Below, in pieces: positions 7,881 through 16,686 of a stretch of DNA of 64,000 nucleotides (within the stretch, counting starts at the first letter, position 1; every line of letters starts with the position of its first letter). A program made the translations under genes and the position numbers. The stretch covers positions 124,001 to 188,000 of the forward strand of contig NZ_JNFG01000202.1 of assembly GCF_000729995.1 (NCBI RefSeq), given 5' to 3'. The stretch is from Caballeronia sordidicola. Its GTDB lineage: Bacteria; Pseudomonadota; Gammaproteobacteria; Burkholderiales; Burkholderiaceae. Under the pieces are notes generated by a model. The model did no database searches and was not told the origin of the DNA. It saw only the letters and a program-made list of their open reading frames with translations.

Positions 7881-9977
7881 ATGAGTCTCACCGAACTTAA
7901 AGTACCCGATATCGGCGATTTCAAAGACGTCGATGTCGTCGAAGTGAATATCAAAGCCGGCGACGCCATCGAAAAAGAACAAGGCGTCCTCACCCTCGAA
8001 TCCGATAAGGCCTCCATCGAAGTCCCCAGCGACGTCGTCGGCACAGTCAAGGAAGTCAAGATCAAAGCCGGCGATAAAGTCTCGCAAGGCACCGTGATCG
8101 CATTGGTGGAAACAGCCGACGCCGGTAGCGAAAAGCCTGCCGCGCCCGCTGAAAAGCCCGCTGCTGCAAAGGCCGATGCGCCCGCGCCGAAGGAAGCCGC
8201 CGCGCCCAAATCCGCAGGTGGCGGATCGCAAGACGTGAAGGTGCCGGACATCGGCGATTTCACCGACATTCCGGTTATCGAAATTCATGTGAAGGCTGGA
8301 GACACGGTCGAGAAAGAACAATCGCTCGTCACGCTCGAATCCGATAAAGCCACTATGGACGTGCCATCGCCCGCAGCGGGCACGGTCAAGGAAGTCAAGG
8401 TCAAGATCGGCGATAACGTCTCCGAAGGCTCAGTGATTCTCACGCTCGAAGCCCAGGGCGGCGGTGTCAGTCAGGTCGAGGAAAAGCCAAAGACCGCGGC
8501 GCCGCAACCGGCCGAAAAGGCCACCGCCGTACCCGCACCGAAGGCTGCGTCGTTTGCCGGTTCCGCCGATATAGAATGCGACATGCTCGTGCTCGGCGCC
8601 GGCCCCGGCGGTTATTCGGCCGCGTTCCGCGCAGCCGACCTGGGCATGAAAACGGTTATCGTCGAGCGCTATGAAACGCTTGGCGGCGTGTGCCTGAACG
8701 TCGGCTGCATTCCGTCGAAAGCCTTGCTTCACGCGGCTGCAATCACCGACGCCGCGAAGGAACTCGCGCACCACGGCATTTCCTTCGGTGAACCGACGAT
8801 CGATCTCGACAAACTCCGCGACTTCAAGTCGGGCGTCGTCAAGAAGCTGACCGGCGGACTGGCCGGCATGGCGAAGGCGCGCAAGGTCCAGGTGGTCACG
8901 GGTGTCGGCACGTTCGTCGGCCCGAATCACATGGAGATCGTTGGCGAGGGCGGCAAGAAGGTCGTGAAGTTCAAGAACTCGATCATCGCGGCGGGTTCGC
9001 AAGCCGTGAAGCTGCCGTTCATGCCGGAAGATCCGCGCGTGGTCGATTCAACCGGCGCGCTCGAACTGCGTCAGATCCCGAAGCGCATGCTCGTGATCGG
9101 CGGCGGCATTATCGGGCTGGAAATGGCGACGGTGTATGCGTCGCTGGGCGCGCAAATCGATGTGGTCGAAATGCTCGATATCCTCATGGCCGGCGCGGAT
9201 CGCGACCTCGTGAAGGTGTGGGAGAAATTCAACGCCAAGCGCTTCGCGAACGTCATGCTCAAGACGAAAACGACCAAGGCGGAAGCCAAGGACGACGGCA
9301 TCTACGTGAGCTTCGAAGGTGAAAAAGCGCCCGCTGAAGCACAACGTTATGACCTCGTGCTCGTGGCTGTCGGCCGCAGCCCGAATGGTGGCAAGATCGG
9401 CGCGGACAAGGCCGGCGTGGCGGTGACCGATCGCGGTTTCATCAACGTCGATAAACAGTTGCGCACGAACGTCGAGCATATTTTTGCTATCGGCGATCTG
9501 GTCGGTCAGCCGATGCTCGCGCACAAGGCCGTGCACGAAGGCCACGTCGCGGCGGAAGCTGCGCATGGCGAAAAGTCCTACTTCGACGCATTGCAGATTC
9601 CGTCCGTCGCCTATACCGACCCCGAAGTGGCGTGGGCCGGCAAGACCGAAGACCAGTGCAAGGCCGAAGGCATCAAGTACGGCAAGGCCACGTTCCCGTG
9701 GGCTGCATCGGGCCGGGCGATTGCAAACGGTCGCGACGAAGGTTTCACCAAGCTCATCTTCGACGAAGAAACGCACCGGATCATCGGCGGCGGCATCGTG
9801 GGATTGAATGCAGGTGACCTGATCAGCGAAGTGTGTCTGGCAATCGAAATGGGCGCGGACGCGGAGGACATTGGCAAGACGATCCATCCGCACCCGACGC
9901 TCGGCGAGTCGATCGGCATGGCCGCCGAGTTGTATGAAGGCGTGTGTACGGACCTGCCGCCGCAGCGCAAGAAGTAG
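7881..9977 (+). CDS. lpdA: dihydrolipoamide dehydrogenase, PDH E3, with two N-terminal lipoyl domains
   Basis: E3 reoxidises dihydrolipoyl groups with NAD+ through FAD and a redox disulfide. From the ATG at 7881 (AGGGGA ribosome site) it has 698 residues, longer than the roughly 590 usual for single-lipoyl forms and 475 for plain E3. Lipoyl domain 1 covers about 3-77 (Lys43) and lipoyl domain 2 about 118-190 (Lys156). The E3 core starts near 233 with the FAD motif GAGPGG at 239-244 and the redox pair in CLNVGC (Cys271, Cys276). The C-terminal HPHPTLGE motif carries the catalytic His. An open frame extends upstream to 7770 but lies in the intergenic repeat, so the later start is preferred. Lipoyl domain 2 resembles AceF more than its own first domain. 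Confidence 0.97.
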   Translation: MSLTELKVPDIGDFKDVDVVEVNIKAGDAIEKEQGVLTLESDKASIEVPSDVVGTVKEVKIKAGDKVSQGTVIALVETADAGSEKPAAPAEKPAAAKADAPAPKEAAAPKSAGGGSQDVKVPDIGDFTDIPVIEIHVKAGDTVEKEQSLVTLESDKATMDVPSPAAGTVKEVKVKIGDNVSEGSVILTLEAQGGGVSQVEEKPKTAAPQPAEKATAVPAPKAASFAGSADIECDMLVLGAGPGGYSAAFRAADLGMKTVIVERYETLGGVCLNVGCIPSKALLHAAAITDAAKELAHHGISFGEPTIDLDKLRDFKSGVVKKLTGGLAGMAKARKVQVVTGVGTFVGPNHMEIVGEGGKKVVKFKNSIIAAGSQAVKLPFMPEDPRVVDSTGALELRQIPKRMLVIGGGIIGLEMATVYASLGAQIDVVEMLDILMAGADRDLVKVWEKFNAKRFANVMLKTKTTKAEAKDDGIYVSFEGEKAPAEAQRYDLVLVAVGRSPNGGKIGADKAGVAVTDRGFINVDKQLRTNVEHIFAIGDLVGQPMLAHKAVHEGHVAAEAAHGEKSYFDALQIPSVAYTDPEVAWAGKTEDQCKAEGIKYGKATFPWAASGRAIANGRDEGFTKLIFDEETHRIIGGGIVGLNAGDLISEVCLAIEMGADAEDIGKTIHPHPTLGESIGMAAELYEGVCTDLPPQRKK

Positions 9978-10000
9978 GGTGCTTTTGGCTAGGTAAAAGA

Positions 10001-10036
10001 GCGGCGCGTTCTCTTCGGAACGCGCCGCTTTGTTTT
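10001..10036 (+). terminator. terminator of the aceE-aceF-lpdA operon
   Basis: GCGGCGCGTT (10001-10010) pairs with AACGCGCCGC (10019-10028), followed by TTTGTTTTTT. It lies 23 bases after the lpdA stop. Confidence 0.85.
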
Positions 10037-10084
10037 TTGCAGGTGCATGCACCTGACTTTGGCCCCCGTGGATGCGCGAGCACG

Positions 10085-10120
10085 AAAAAAAACCGTCCCA
10101 ACTTTCGTTGGAACGGTTTC
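10085..10120 (-). terminator. terminator of phaP
   Basis: Arms at 10090-10102 and 10107-10119 pair over 13 positions with one mismatch and a TTTC loop. On the minus strand the stem is followed by eight U residues. It lies about 80 bases beyond the phaP stop. Confidence 0.75.
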
Positions 10121-10198
10121 CATGCAGCCTGAGCGTCTCGCAGCTACACCTACATTTCCGGTGCCACTGCGTGCGAATCGAATCGCTTAAAACCGCGC

Positions 10199-10771
10199 TT
10201 AGACAGTCTTCTTGGCGGCGCGCGAAGCTTGAGCCGTAGCTTGCGATGCAGCCTTCGTGGCGGCCGTAGCGGCTGCGTTGAAGTTGCTTTCCGCGATCTC
10301 AACAGCTTGCTTGCTTGCCTTGTGGATCGTTTCGTACGTGGTGTTGGCGGCAGTGATGGCCGACTTCATCACGGCGACAGCCGTTTCCGAACCTGCCGGT
10401 GCGTTCTTCGCGACGTTTTCGACGAGCGTTTGCACCTTGCGGTTCTGGTCTTCGTACTGTTCTTCAGCGACACGGGCAAATTCAGCTTGCGTCGACGATG
10501 CGATTTCATACAGGTGACGGCCATACGACAGCGCCTTTTCCGCGACCGGCTGAGCCAAGCTGGCTTGCAGTGCGAGCAGTTCTTGCGCGTCCTTCACCGA
10601 CAACACGCGTTGCGCGTTTTCCTGGCTTTCAGCCAGCGTCGACTTTACAACTTGCAGGTTCAGTTCAAGCAGCTTTTCCAGACCTTCAAAAGCCTTGTTC
10701 GTCAGGCCGAAGAGGGTGTCGAATTGAGCTTTGTTTGCAGCGGCGATTTGTTCGGGGGTCAAAAGGGTCAT
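10199..10771 (-). CDS. phaP: phasin, PHA granule-associated protein
   Basis: Phasins coat polyhydroxyalkanoate granules and control granule size and number. The 190-residue product begins MTLLTPEQIAAANKAQ and has the features of the PHB phasin family: an amphipathic helical body (QFDTLFGLTNKAFEGLEKL, then NLQVVKSTLAE) and an Ala/Thr/Lys-rich C-terminus. The start at 10771 has GGAG six bases upstream; an in-frame ATG ten codons earlier lacks this support. It is monocistronic, with its own promoter, a pair of operator-like repeats and a terminator. Confidence 0.93.
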   Translation of the reverse strand: MTLLTPEQIAAANKAQFDTLFGLTNKAFEGLEKLLELNLQVVKSTLAESQENAQRVLSVKDAQELLALQASLAQPVAEKALSYGRHLYEIASSTQAEFARVAEEQYEDQNRKVQTLVENVAKNAPAGSETAVAVMKSAITAANTTYETIHKASKQAVEIAESNFNAAATAATKAASQATAQASRAAKKTV

Positions 10772-10867
10772 GTCACGCTCCTGAAAGATTCGACCCATCA
10801 TCAGCGCGGGTCGTGGGTTTGGGCGGCAACCGGAAATCCGGCAACCGTATGAGGCGATTAGCTGTTG

Positions 10868-10938
10868 GTGCGTCGCAACATGGAACCTATTCTAGGCATA
10901 TTCCTAAAGATGTCAAGCATCTTTTTGTGCAATGCAAC
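10868..10938 (-). promoter_or_regulatory. paired 12-bp PhaR-like sites flanking the phaP promoter
   Basis: On the plus strand, GTGCAATGCAAC at 10927-10938 and GTGCGTCGCAAC at 10868-10879 match at 9 of 12 positions, differing only in the three central bases. One lies just upstream of the phaP -35 and the other at about the transcription start. That layout suits repression by PhaR, the known repressor of phasin genes in the related Cupriavidus. The assignment to PhaR is inferred. Confidence 0.55.
10889..10916 (-). promoter_or_regulatory. sigma-70 promoter of phaP
   Basis: On the minus strand TTGACA (10916-10911) and TAGAAT (10894-10889) are separated by 16 bases. This is close to consensus and is the best-looking promoter in the region. 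It gives a leader of about 110 bases. Confidence 0.75.
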
Positions 10939-11089
10939 ATCGTACGAATGCTTATTAAACAATGGCTTATGAAGACGCTTCTTTGTAGTGGAACTACATT
11001 TCGAGATGCGGCGCACCAGCATGGGGCGGAAGGCGCAAACGCTGTCGGTGCTAGGATCTCAGTTCCAAAAAAGTGAAATTTCATTTCGA

Positions 11090-12049
11090 ATGAAAGCGTT
11101 TTATAGCGATCGGTTCGTGTTGCCGCTGCCGAATGGCCATCGGTTTCCCATGCAAAAATATTACCTTTTGCGTGAGCGCGTGCAGGCTGAACTGCCCGAT
11201 GTCGAGTTGGGCGAAGCGCCGGTCGCGACAGATTCCGAACTGGCGCGCGTTCATGCGGCCGACTACATCGAGCGGGTGGCGACCGGGGCGCTGGATGCTC
11301 GCGAGCAACGCGAGATTGGCTTCCCGTGGTCGCCTGAGATGGTGGAGCGTTCGCGGCGCTCCGTGGGGGCGACGATCGCAGCGTGTCATGCCGCCCGTCA
11401 CGGTGGTTTCGCTGTGAACCTGGCGGGTGGCACGCATCATTCCCATGCGTCGCACGGCGCGGGATTCTGCGTATTCAACGACGCAGCCGTCGCCGCACGG
11501 GCGCTGCAGGCTGAGGCGCTGCAGCGCGGTGAGCAAAAGCCGCCTGTGGCAATCATTGATCTCGACGTGCATCAGGGCAACGGCACCGCGGCCATCTTCC
11601 AGGACGATCCCAGCGTTTTCACGCTGTCGCTGCACGGCGAATCGAACTACCCGTTCAGCAAGGAAACCGGCGATCTCGACGTCGCGCTGCCCGACGGCCG
11701 CGGCGACGACGCCTATACGGAAGCGCTTTCGGGGGCTTTATCGACGATGTTCGAACGCTTTGAACCCGTCATGCTCATCTATCTGGCAGGTGCCGATCCG
11801 CACATCGACGATCGCCTGGGACGGCTCGCGCTGAGCGTCGAGGGCCTCGCCAGGCGAGACTCCCTCGTTTTCAGCGCCGCGGCCGGACGCGATTTACCCG
11901 TGGCAATAACAATGGCCGGTGGTTACGGACGCGATATCAATGTCACAGTGGATATTCATCTCCAGACCATTCAGCTTGCTGCCGTCGCGTTCGGTGCCCG
12001 GCGCGATTCGTGCGCAACCGATACACTGCCGTCGATAAATTTCATTTGA
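11090..12049 (+). CDS. histone deacetylase superfamily hydrolase
   Basis: A 319-residue member of the arginase/deacetylase fold family, zinc enzymes that remove acyl groups from lysine or polyamines. The visible motifs are LPLPNGHRFPMQKY at the N-terminus, AGGTHHSHASHGAGFCVFND with the catalytic His pair, IIDLDVHQGNGTA with the metal-binding Asp and His, and AGADPHIDDRLG near the C-terminal metal site. The LPxGHRFPM start is typical of the short bacterial and class IV-like proteins. ATG at 11090 is chosen because conservation begins at MKAFYSDRFVLP. It is divergent from phaP. The natural substrate is unknown; protein lysine deacylation is one possibility. Confidence 0.88.
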   Translation: MKAFYSDRFVLPLPNGHRFPMQKYYLLRERVQAELPDVELGEAPVATDSELARVHAADYIERVATGALDAREQREIGFPWSPEMVERSRRSVGATIAACHAARHGGFAVNLAGGTHHSHASHGAGFCVFNDAAVAARALQAEALQRGEQKPPVAIIDLDVHQGNGTAAIFQDDPSVFTLSLHGESNYPFSKETGDLDVALPDGRGDDAYTEALSGALSTMFERFEPVMLIYLAGADPHIDDRLGRLALSVEGLARRDSLVFSAAAGRDLPVAITMAGGYGRDINVTVDIHLQTIQLAAVAFGARRDSCATDTLPSINFI

Positions 12050-12503
12050 AACGGTTTGAAACGCAGTAAACCAAATGTGTTAACCCGACGTTAACATTTG
12101 AGGTCGGCCTTCATCGTCAAAGTTTGTTGAACAAAAACTTTCGATGCCAGTCGAAATGCCGGTTAAGAATCGGCATGTCCTGCCGAAAAGCTTTGTTTCC
12201 TGTCGCTGTCCATTCCATTAGTGAAATTTTTGCCTTGAGGGCAGGGATCAAAAATCTTCCTCAAGTCTTACAAACTATTGCCGATAAGACGCTGATAGGT
12301 AGGGCCGGCAATGGCGTGTGGCGGTGAAAACGATTGCACCGTCGGCGATGATTTTTTACGATCGGTACTCAGAATTTGTTCGCTTGAATAAATCGCGTCT
12401 TACAAACCGGTTTAAGTAGTGCGGATAAGTGCTTAATATTGCTAATTTTTCGAAGCTTTACTACACTGGCGACACTCTCCCGCCGGTCCAGAACAGAACA
12501 CTA
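12050..12503. other. 454-bp AT-richer intergenic region
   Basis: No convincing gene is present. A short open frame (12124-12327) lacks family features. An inverted repeat ATGCCG-9-CGGCAT lies at 12156-12176. The region is clearly richer in A and T than its neighbours and probably carries the promoter and a long leader for the peptidase gene. Confidence 0.5.
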
Positions 12504-13694
12504 ATGAAAACCGAAATGTTTTCGTCGCTCAGGGTGATCCACGGCGTTGCAGTCCGCACTGCGCTGTCGGTTGCCGTGTCGGTGGCGCTCGCGACGTCTT
12601 TCGCGGCCGCACCAGTCGACGCTTTTGCCAAGACCACAACCTCGAAATCCACCAAGAAACTAGCCAAAGGCGCAGTTGCTGCGCCGCAAGCTAAAACCGT
12701 CAAGTCGTCGAAGGTGGCTGCACGCGCCGCAAAGAATGCTCAAGTCGCTGCGGTGCAAGAAGACGATGTGCCGCGCGCCACGCGCCGGCATCGCGTCAGT
12801 TACCGAATGGATGCGCGCGGCCGTCGTGCTGCCGTGCGTTCAGTGGCGTTCCAGCCGCGTCCACCGACCGTTGGCCAGGCGTTCGGGCTGCACGAAACGC
12901 CAGACAGCCTTGCGCTGCGCTCAAGCGTTGCGTACGTGGTGGACCAGAACACAGCGGAAACGCTCTTCGATAAAAACTCCCGCGCCGTGGTGCCCATCGC
13001 TTCAATCACGAAGCTGATGACCGCCATGGTCGTGCTCGACTCCAAGGCGCCGCTGACCGAAGAAATCTCGGTGACCGACGAAGATCGCGACTACGAGAAA
13101 TTCACGGGTTCGCGTCTTTCCGTCGGCTCTGAGCTCAACCGCGAAGACATGCTGCATATCGCGCTGATGGCGTCGGAAAATCGCGCGGCCGCGGCGTTGT
13201 CGCGTTATTACCCGAATGGGCGTCCTGGTTTTATCGCTGCAATGAACGCCAAAGCGAAGATGCTCGGCATGACCGATACGCACTTCGAAAATTCGACCGG
13301 GTTGACGAGCCTGAATGTATCGAGCGCCCGCGATCTCGTGAAGATGGTGAACGCGGCGTATCAGTACCCGTTGATTCGCAAGTTCTCCACCGATCGCAGC
13401 TACGATGTCTTTACCGGCAAGCGCAATATTGCCTACAACAGCACGAATGCGCTGATCCGGAATCCGAGCTGGGACATCGGCTTGCAGAAGACCGGTTTCA
13501 TTAACGAAGCAGGCGAATGCATGGTGATGCAGACGACCATTCATGGCCGTCCGGTCGTGATGGTGTTGCTGGATTCGTCAGGCAAGTATTCGCGTTTCGC
13601 CGATGCTGGCCGTTTGCGCGGTTTCCTTGAGACGGAGACGGGTGGCGAGGAGCCGCACATCACCAGCGCCGACGCAGGTGGCGGCGGTACCTGA
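12504..13694 (+). CDS. D-alanyl-D-alanine endopeptidase, PBP7/PbpG-type
   Basis: A low-molecular-weight penicillin-binding protein (peptidase S11) that cuts peptidoglycan cross-links in the periplasm. The 396-residue precursor has a signal peptide (hydrophobic stretch about 18-36 ending near APVDAFA), a Lys/Ala-rich linker and the catalytic domain. All three serine-peptidase motifs are visible: SxxK in ASITKLMT, SxN in ASENRAA and KTG in LQKTGFIN. The start at 12504 is chosen because the signal peptide follows directly. Its own terminator follows the gene. Confidence 0.9.
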   Translation: MKTEMFSSLRVIHGVAVRTALSVAVSVALATSFAAAPVDAFAKTTTSKSTKKLAKGAVAAPQAKTVKSSKVAARAAKNAQVAAVQEDDVPRATRRHRVSYRMDARGRRAAVRSVAFQPRPPTVGQAFGLHETPDSLALRSSVAYVVDQNTAETLFDKNSRAVVPIASITKLMTAMVVLDSKAPLTEEISVTDEDRDYEKFTGSRLSVGSELNREDMLHIALMASENRAAAALSRYYPNGRPGFIAAMNAKAKMLGMTDTHFENSTGLTSLNVSSARDLVKMVNAAYQYPLIRKFSTDRSYDVFTGKRNIAYNSTNALIRNPSWDIGLQKTGFINEAGECMVMQTTIHGRPVVMVLLDSSGKYSRFADAGRLRGFLETETGGEEPHITSADAGGGGT

Positions 13695-13714
13695 ATCGTT
13701 TGAGACTCAATGTT

Positions 13715-13757
13715 AAAAAACCGGCCTTATCGAATGAACGATAAGGCCGGTTTTTTT
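13715..13757 (+). terminator. strong terminator after the PBP7-type gene
   Basis: A perfect 18-bp stem (13715-13732 with 13739-13756) and a six-base loop, with A-run and T-run at the ends, so it can act in both directions. It lies between the peptidase gene and the convergent IclR gene. Confidence 0.9.
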
Positions 13758-13815
13758 ATCGCTCATTTTTATCGCTTACGAATGCTGCCAATCCCGCGTA
13801 TTCACACGGAAAATG

Positions 13816-14613
13816 TCAGCGCTGCTGCGAATCCGCGCTAGCTTCCGGGCGATAGCCGAGCGAGCGCGAAATCTCCAGCGCGGTGCCGCTCAGTTGATTC
13901 AGCCATGAGTCTTGCAGCCGGTCCGCGGGCGCCGAAAGCGACAGGCCGGCGACGAGCCGCCCCGTGTCGTCGTAGATCCCGGCGGCAATGCAGCGAACCC
14001 CCAGTTCGAGTTCCTCGTTATCGCGGGCGCATGCCTGGCTTCGCACAAATGACAATTCGCGTTCGAGCTTGCCGATATCCGTAATGCTGTTCTGCGTGTG
14101 GCCGGAGAGGCCGGTTCGCGTGGCGTACGCGCGCACCCGGGCGGATTCGTCGGCGGCGAGAAAGAGTTTTCCCACCGACGTCAAATGCAGCGGCGCGCGG
14201 CCGCCAATTGCTCGCACGACCTGCATACCCGAGCGTTCAGAATAAGCCCGCTCTATATAGACAATCTCATCGCCCTGGCGCACGGAGAGATTGACCGTCT
14301 GGCCCGTTTGTCGATGCAGTTCGCGCATGGGGGGCATGGCCGCTTCGCGCACCGAAAGCCGCGCCTTGACCAGATTGCCGAGCTCGAGCAGGCGCATGCC
14401 AAGCCGATACGTGCCGGGGTCCGATCGATCGACCAGACGGCACGTCACCATGTCGTTCAGGATGCGATGCGCGGTGGACGGATGCAGCGACGTGCTGTGC
14501 GAGAGTTCTTTCAGGCTGACGGGGTCGGTGTGCGCGGCGAGCGCGTCGAGCAGGCGCATCATGCGCTCGATCACCTGTATGGACGTTCGGGATTCCGGGT
14601 TCGTATCGCTCAT
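13816..14613 (-). CDS. IclR-family transcriptional regulator
   Basis: A 265-residue repressor or activator of the IclR family. The N-terminal winged helix-turn-helix (about 8-70) includes VSLKELSHSTSLHPSTAHRI. The C-terminal effector-binding domain contains GGRAPLHLTSVGKLFLA and ELELGVRCIAAGIYD, both typical. The start is set at MSDTNPESRTS (14613); eight further in-frame codons upstream are not conserved-looking. It has no adjacent catabolic operon, so its targets are probably elsewhere. Confidence 0.92.
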   Translation of the reverse strand: MSDTNPESRTSIQVIERMMRLLDALAAHTDPVSLKELSHSTSLHPSTAHRILNDMVTCRLVDRSDPGTYRLGMRLLELGNLVKARLSVREAAMPPMRELHRQTGQTVNLSVRQGDEIVYIERAYSERSGMQVVRAIGGRAPLHLTSVGKLFLAADESARVRAYATRTGLSGHTQNSITDIGKLERELSFVRSQACARDNEELELGVRCIAAGIYDDTGRLVAGLSLSAPADRLQDSWLNQLSGTALEISRSLGYRPEASADSQQR

Positions 14614-14730
14614 GGAGAAAATCAGTTGATACGTCAAACAGCGGAATGGTGATTGTATCTCGTATTGTGAAAAGTGCGAAAGACTCAGCGGAATGATCGC
14701 CGCCGCAGGCTAGATTTTCTGCGGACAATA

Positions 14731-14768
14731 AAAACCGCCCGAAACCTGGAAGGAGTTCGGGCGGTTTT
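14731..14768. terminator. bidirectional hairpin between the IclR gene and the Gly/Pro-rich lipoprotein gene
   Basis: A 13-bp stem (14731-14743 with 14756-14768) has A-rich and T-rich ends. On the minus strand it would end the lipoprotein gene. Confidence 0.75.
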
Positions 14769-14794
14769 GCCTGCAAGCGAGGCGGGCAGAGGCC

Positions 14795-15388
14795 TTAGTG
14801 GTTGTGTTCGGGTTGTTGCGCCGGTTCCTTGCCCCAGAGCGATTTGCCGACATATGGCACAGACCCCCGTGACTGCTGCGCCTGAGGCGCGGGTGCCGGC
14901 CTGCCAGGATTTCCCGCCTGTGGCTGCGGCGGCCTGCCGCCTTGAGGGCCGCCCGCTTGCTGCCCGCCATGACCGCCCCGATCTCCGCCTCCATTGCCTC
15001 CCTGGTTGCCGTGGTTTCCTCCACGATCGCCCCAGCCGCCCGGAGGCGGCGGGCGGTGATAACCCTGGTTGTCATTCGAATAGCGAGGCCCTGGGCCGCC
15101 GACGTAATATCCACCGCCTCCACCGATGATCACGCCCGACTGAACAACCGGTCCGCCATAGCCATAACCCGCTTCATAGCCCGGAGGGGGAGCTGCGTAG
15201 CCTGGCGGAGGGCCGGCTTCGTAACCTGGGGGAGGGCCGGCTTCGTAACCTCCGGGGTAGCCTGGGGCCGGATAGGCGGAGTAACCGCCGCCGGTCGCGT
15301 AAGCGGGCGTGCCGTCCGGATAGACGGCGCAGCCGGCCACCAAGGCGGACGAAGCGAGGATCAGGCTTGTAAGTGTGAGTTTCATCAT
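14795..15388 (-). CDS. Gly/Pro/Tyr-rich outer-surface lipoprotein
   Basis: A 197-residue putative lipoprotein. The signal peptide ends in the lipobox LVAGC. The mature part has near-tandem repeats of a PGYEAGPP unit (about 43-75), then a GGGGYYVGGPG patch, an Asn/Gly-rich stretch and a Pro/Gln-rich tail. There is no catalytic motif; such proteins are envelope components of unknown role in Burkholderiaceae. The frame extends to 15610, but only the ATG pair at 15388/15385 places the signal peptide at the N-terminus. Confidence 0.7.
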   Translation of the reverse strand: MMKLTLTSLILASSALVAGCAVYPDGTPAYATGGGYSAYPAPGYPGGYEAGPPPGYEAGPPPGYAAPPPGYEAGYGYGGPVVQSGVIIGGGGGYYVGGPGPRYSNDNQGYHRPPPPGGWGDRGGNHGNQGGNGGGDRGGHGGQQAGGPQGGRPPQPQAGNPGRPAPAPQAQQSRGSVPYVGKSLWGKEPAQQPEHNH

Positions 15389-15697
15389 GTGCGGGAAAGC
15401 ATTCCTTGAACTAATTACCGTATCTGACAGTTTCGCGGAGCGTATGTCGCAAGAAGTTTGTAAAGTTTTATCTCCGCGGTTACACAGTGAAAGCGGCAGG
15501 AATTGCTCAGCGGAAACCGCTTCGCAGAAACAGCTGATCGGCCAGCTAACACAACGCTGACGTGGCGTACGTTGTTGACAGGACTGCAACAATGCTTTGT
15601 TCAGCGGCACCTTTATGAGATAAGGACAAACCCTTAAAATTTGAACTGTCCGGAAGTGGGCCCGTCAGCCCACAGGACCTGAGAAAGGGGTTTGAAA

Positions 15698-15940
15698 ATG
15701 AAAAAGACAATATCGACCTACTGGCCCGTTGCAATGCTCGTGCCGCTCGCACTCGCCGGCTACTGCCACGCGATCCACCCGATCGCCGGGAGCGCAGCAC
15801 TCCATCCGCAAAGCGCCGCCAGTGTCAGCGCAGAATTCGCGCGTGCGATTTCGCTGGGACTTGTCGAGCCCGATAACGCTGGTAATGGGTATCGTCCGGC
15901 TAATGGGACGTCGACTACGGTTGTTTCGCAGACGTTCTAA
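15698..15940 (+). CDS. small secreted protein of unknown function
   Basis: An 80-residue product with a clear signal peptide (MKKTISTYWPVAMLVPLALAG, cut probably after CHA) and a short mature domain rich in Ala and Ser. GAAAGGGG at 15683-15690 is a good ribosome site for ATG 15698. I do not recognise the family. It is not part of an evident operon. Confidence 0.6.
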   Translation: MKKTISTYWPVAMLVPLALAGYCHAIHPIAGSAALHPQSAASVSAEFARAISLGLVEPDNAGNGYRPANGTSTTVVSQTF

Positions 15941-16133
15941 GCGAAGGGCACGCGGCAGGGCGGCGGGCGTGGCTCCGGCGCACAATCGGCGTCCTTTGTA
16001 TAATTCCGCACTGCTCGCGCGGAGTCGTCTGGTCAAGTCGGCGCAGCCGAGCTGCGAAGCGGACTCAAATTCGCAAGCAAGTTCGCACTCAAGCACTCAA
16101 GTCGCGCTCTAGCCAAAGGCTGTCTGGAATCTG

Positions 16134-16616
16134 ATGAACACTATCGCCGTCTGTTTCGTGTGCCTGGGCAATATCTGTCGTTCGCCTAGCGCCGAAGCGG
16201 TGATGTTGCATCGGGTGGGCCAGGCCAGGCTATCTGAGAAGATCGTGGTGGATTCCGCCGGTACCGGCGATTGGCATATTGGCCAGCCGCCCGACGAACG
16301 CGCTCAGCGTGTGGCCAGGAAACGTGGATACGATTTGTCGCCGTTGCGCGGCCGGCAGGTCAGCCGCGAAGATTTCGCAAGGTTCGATCTGCTTATCGCG
16401 ATGGACGATGCCAACGCCGCCGCGCTGACTAAAGCGTGTCCGCCGGAGTATCGCGACAAGATCCGGTTGCTGATGGAGTTCGCGACCCGTGACGACAGCC
16501 GCGTGGTGGTCGACCCATATTTTGGGGGCGACGAAGGCTTTGAACGCGTGCTCGACCAGTGTGAAGATGCTTGCGAAGGCTTGCTGAGAGTGCTTCGCAC
16601 GCAACTGGTGGCCTGA
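16134..16616 (+). CDS. low-molecular-weight protein tyrosine phosphatase
   Basis: A 160-residue cytoplasmic phosphatase. The P-loop is C10-LGNIC-R16-S, the CX5R signature in which Cys10 is the nucleophile. The conserved acidic DP motif is at VVDPYFGG near the C-terminus. There is no adjacent bacterial tyrosine kinase or exopolysaccharide operon, so this may be the stand-alone housekeeping type. A TATAAT element at 15999-16004 suggests a promoter with a leader of about 120 bases. The next gene is iscR after 150 bases. Confidence 0.93.
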   Translation: MNTIAVCFVCLGNICRSPSAEAVMLHRVGQARLSEKIVVDSAGTGDWHIGQPPDERAQRVARKRGYDLSPLRGRQVSREDFARFDLLIAMDDANAAALTKACPPEYRDKIRLLMEFATRDDSRVVVDPYFGGDEGFERVLDQCEDACEGLLRVLRTQLVA

Positions 16617-16686
16617 TGCGCGGTTACCGGAAACGCGCTTCATTCGGCGCAATAATCTCAGCAAATTCCTAAGAAAATGCCCGCAG

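Noticed and set aside
12124..12327. 67-codon plus-strand open frame
   Set aside because: It lies in an AT-rich leader-like region and lacks a ribosome site and family features.
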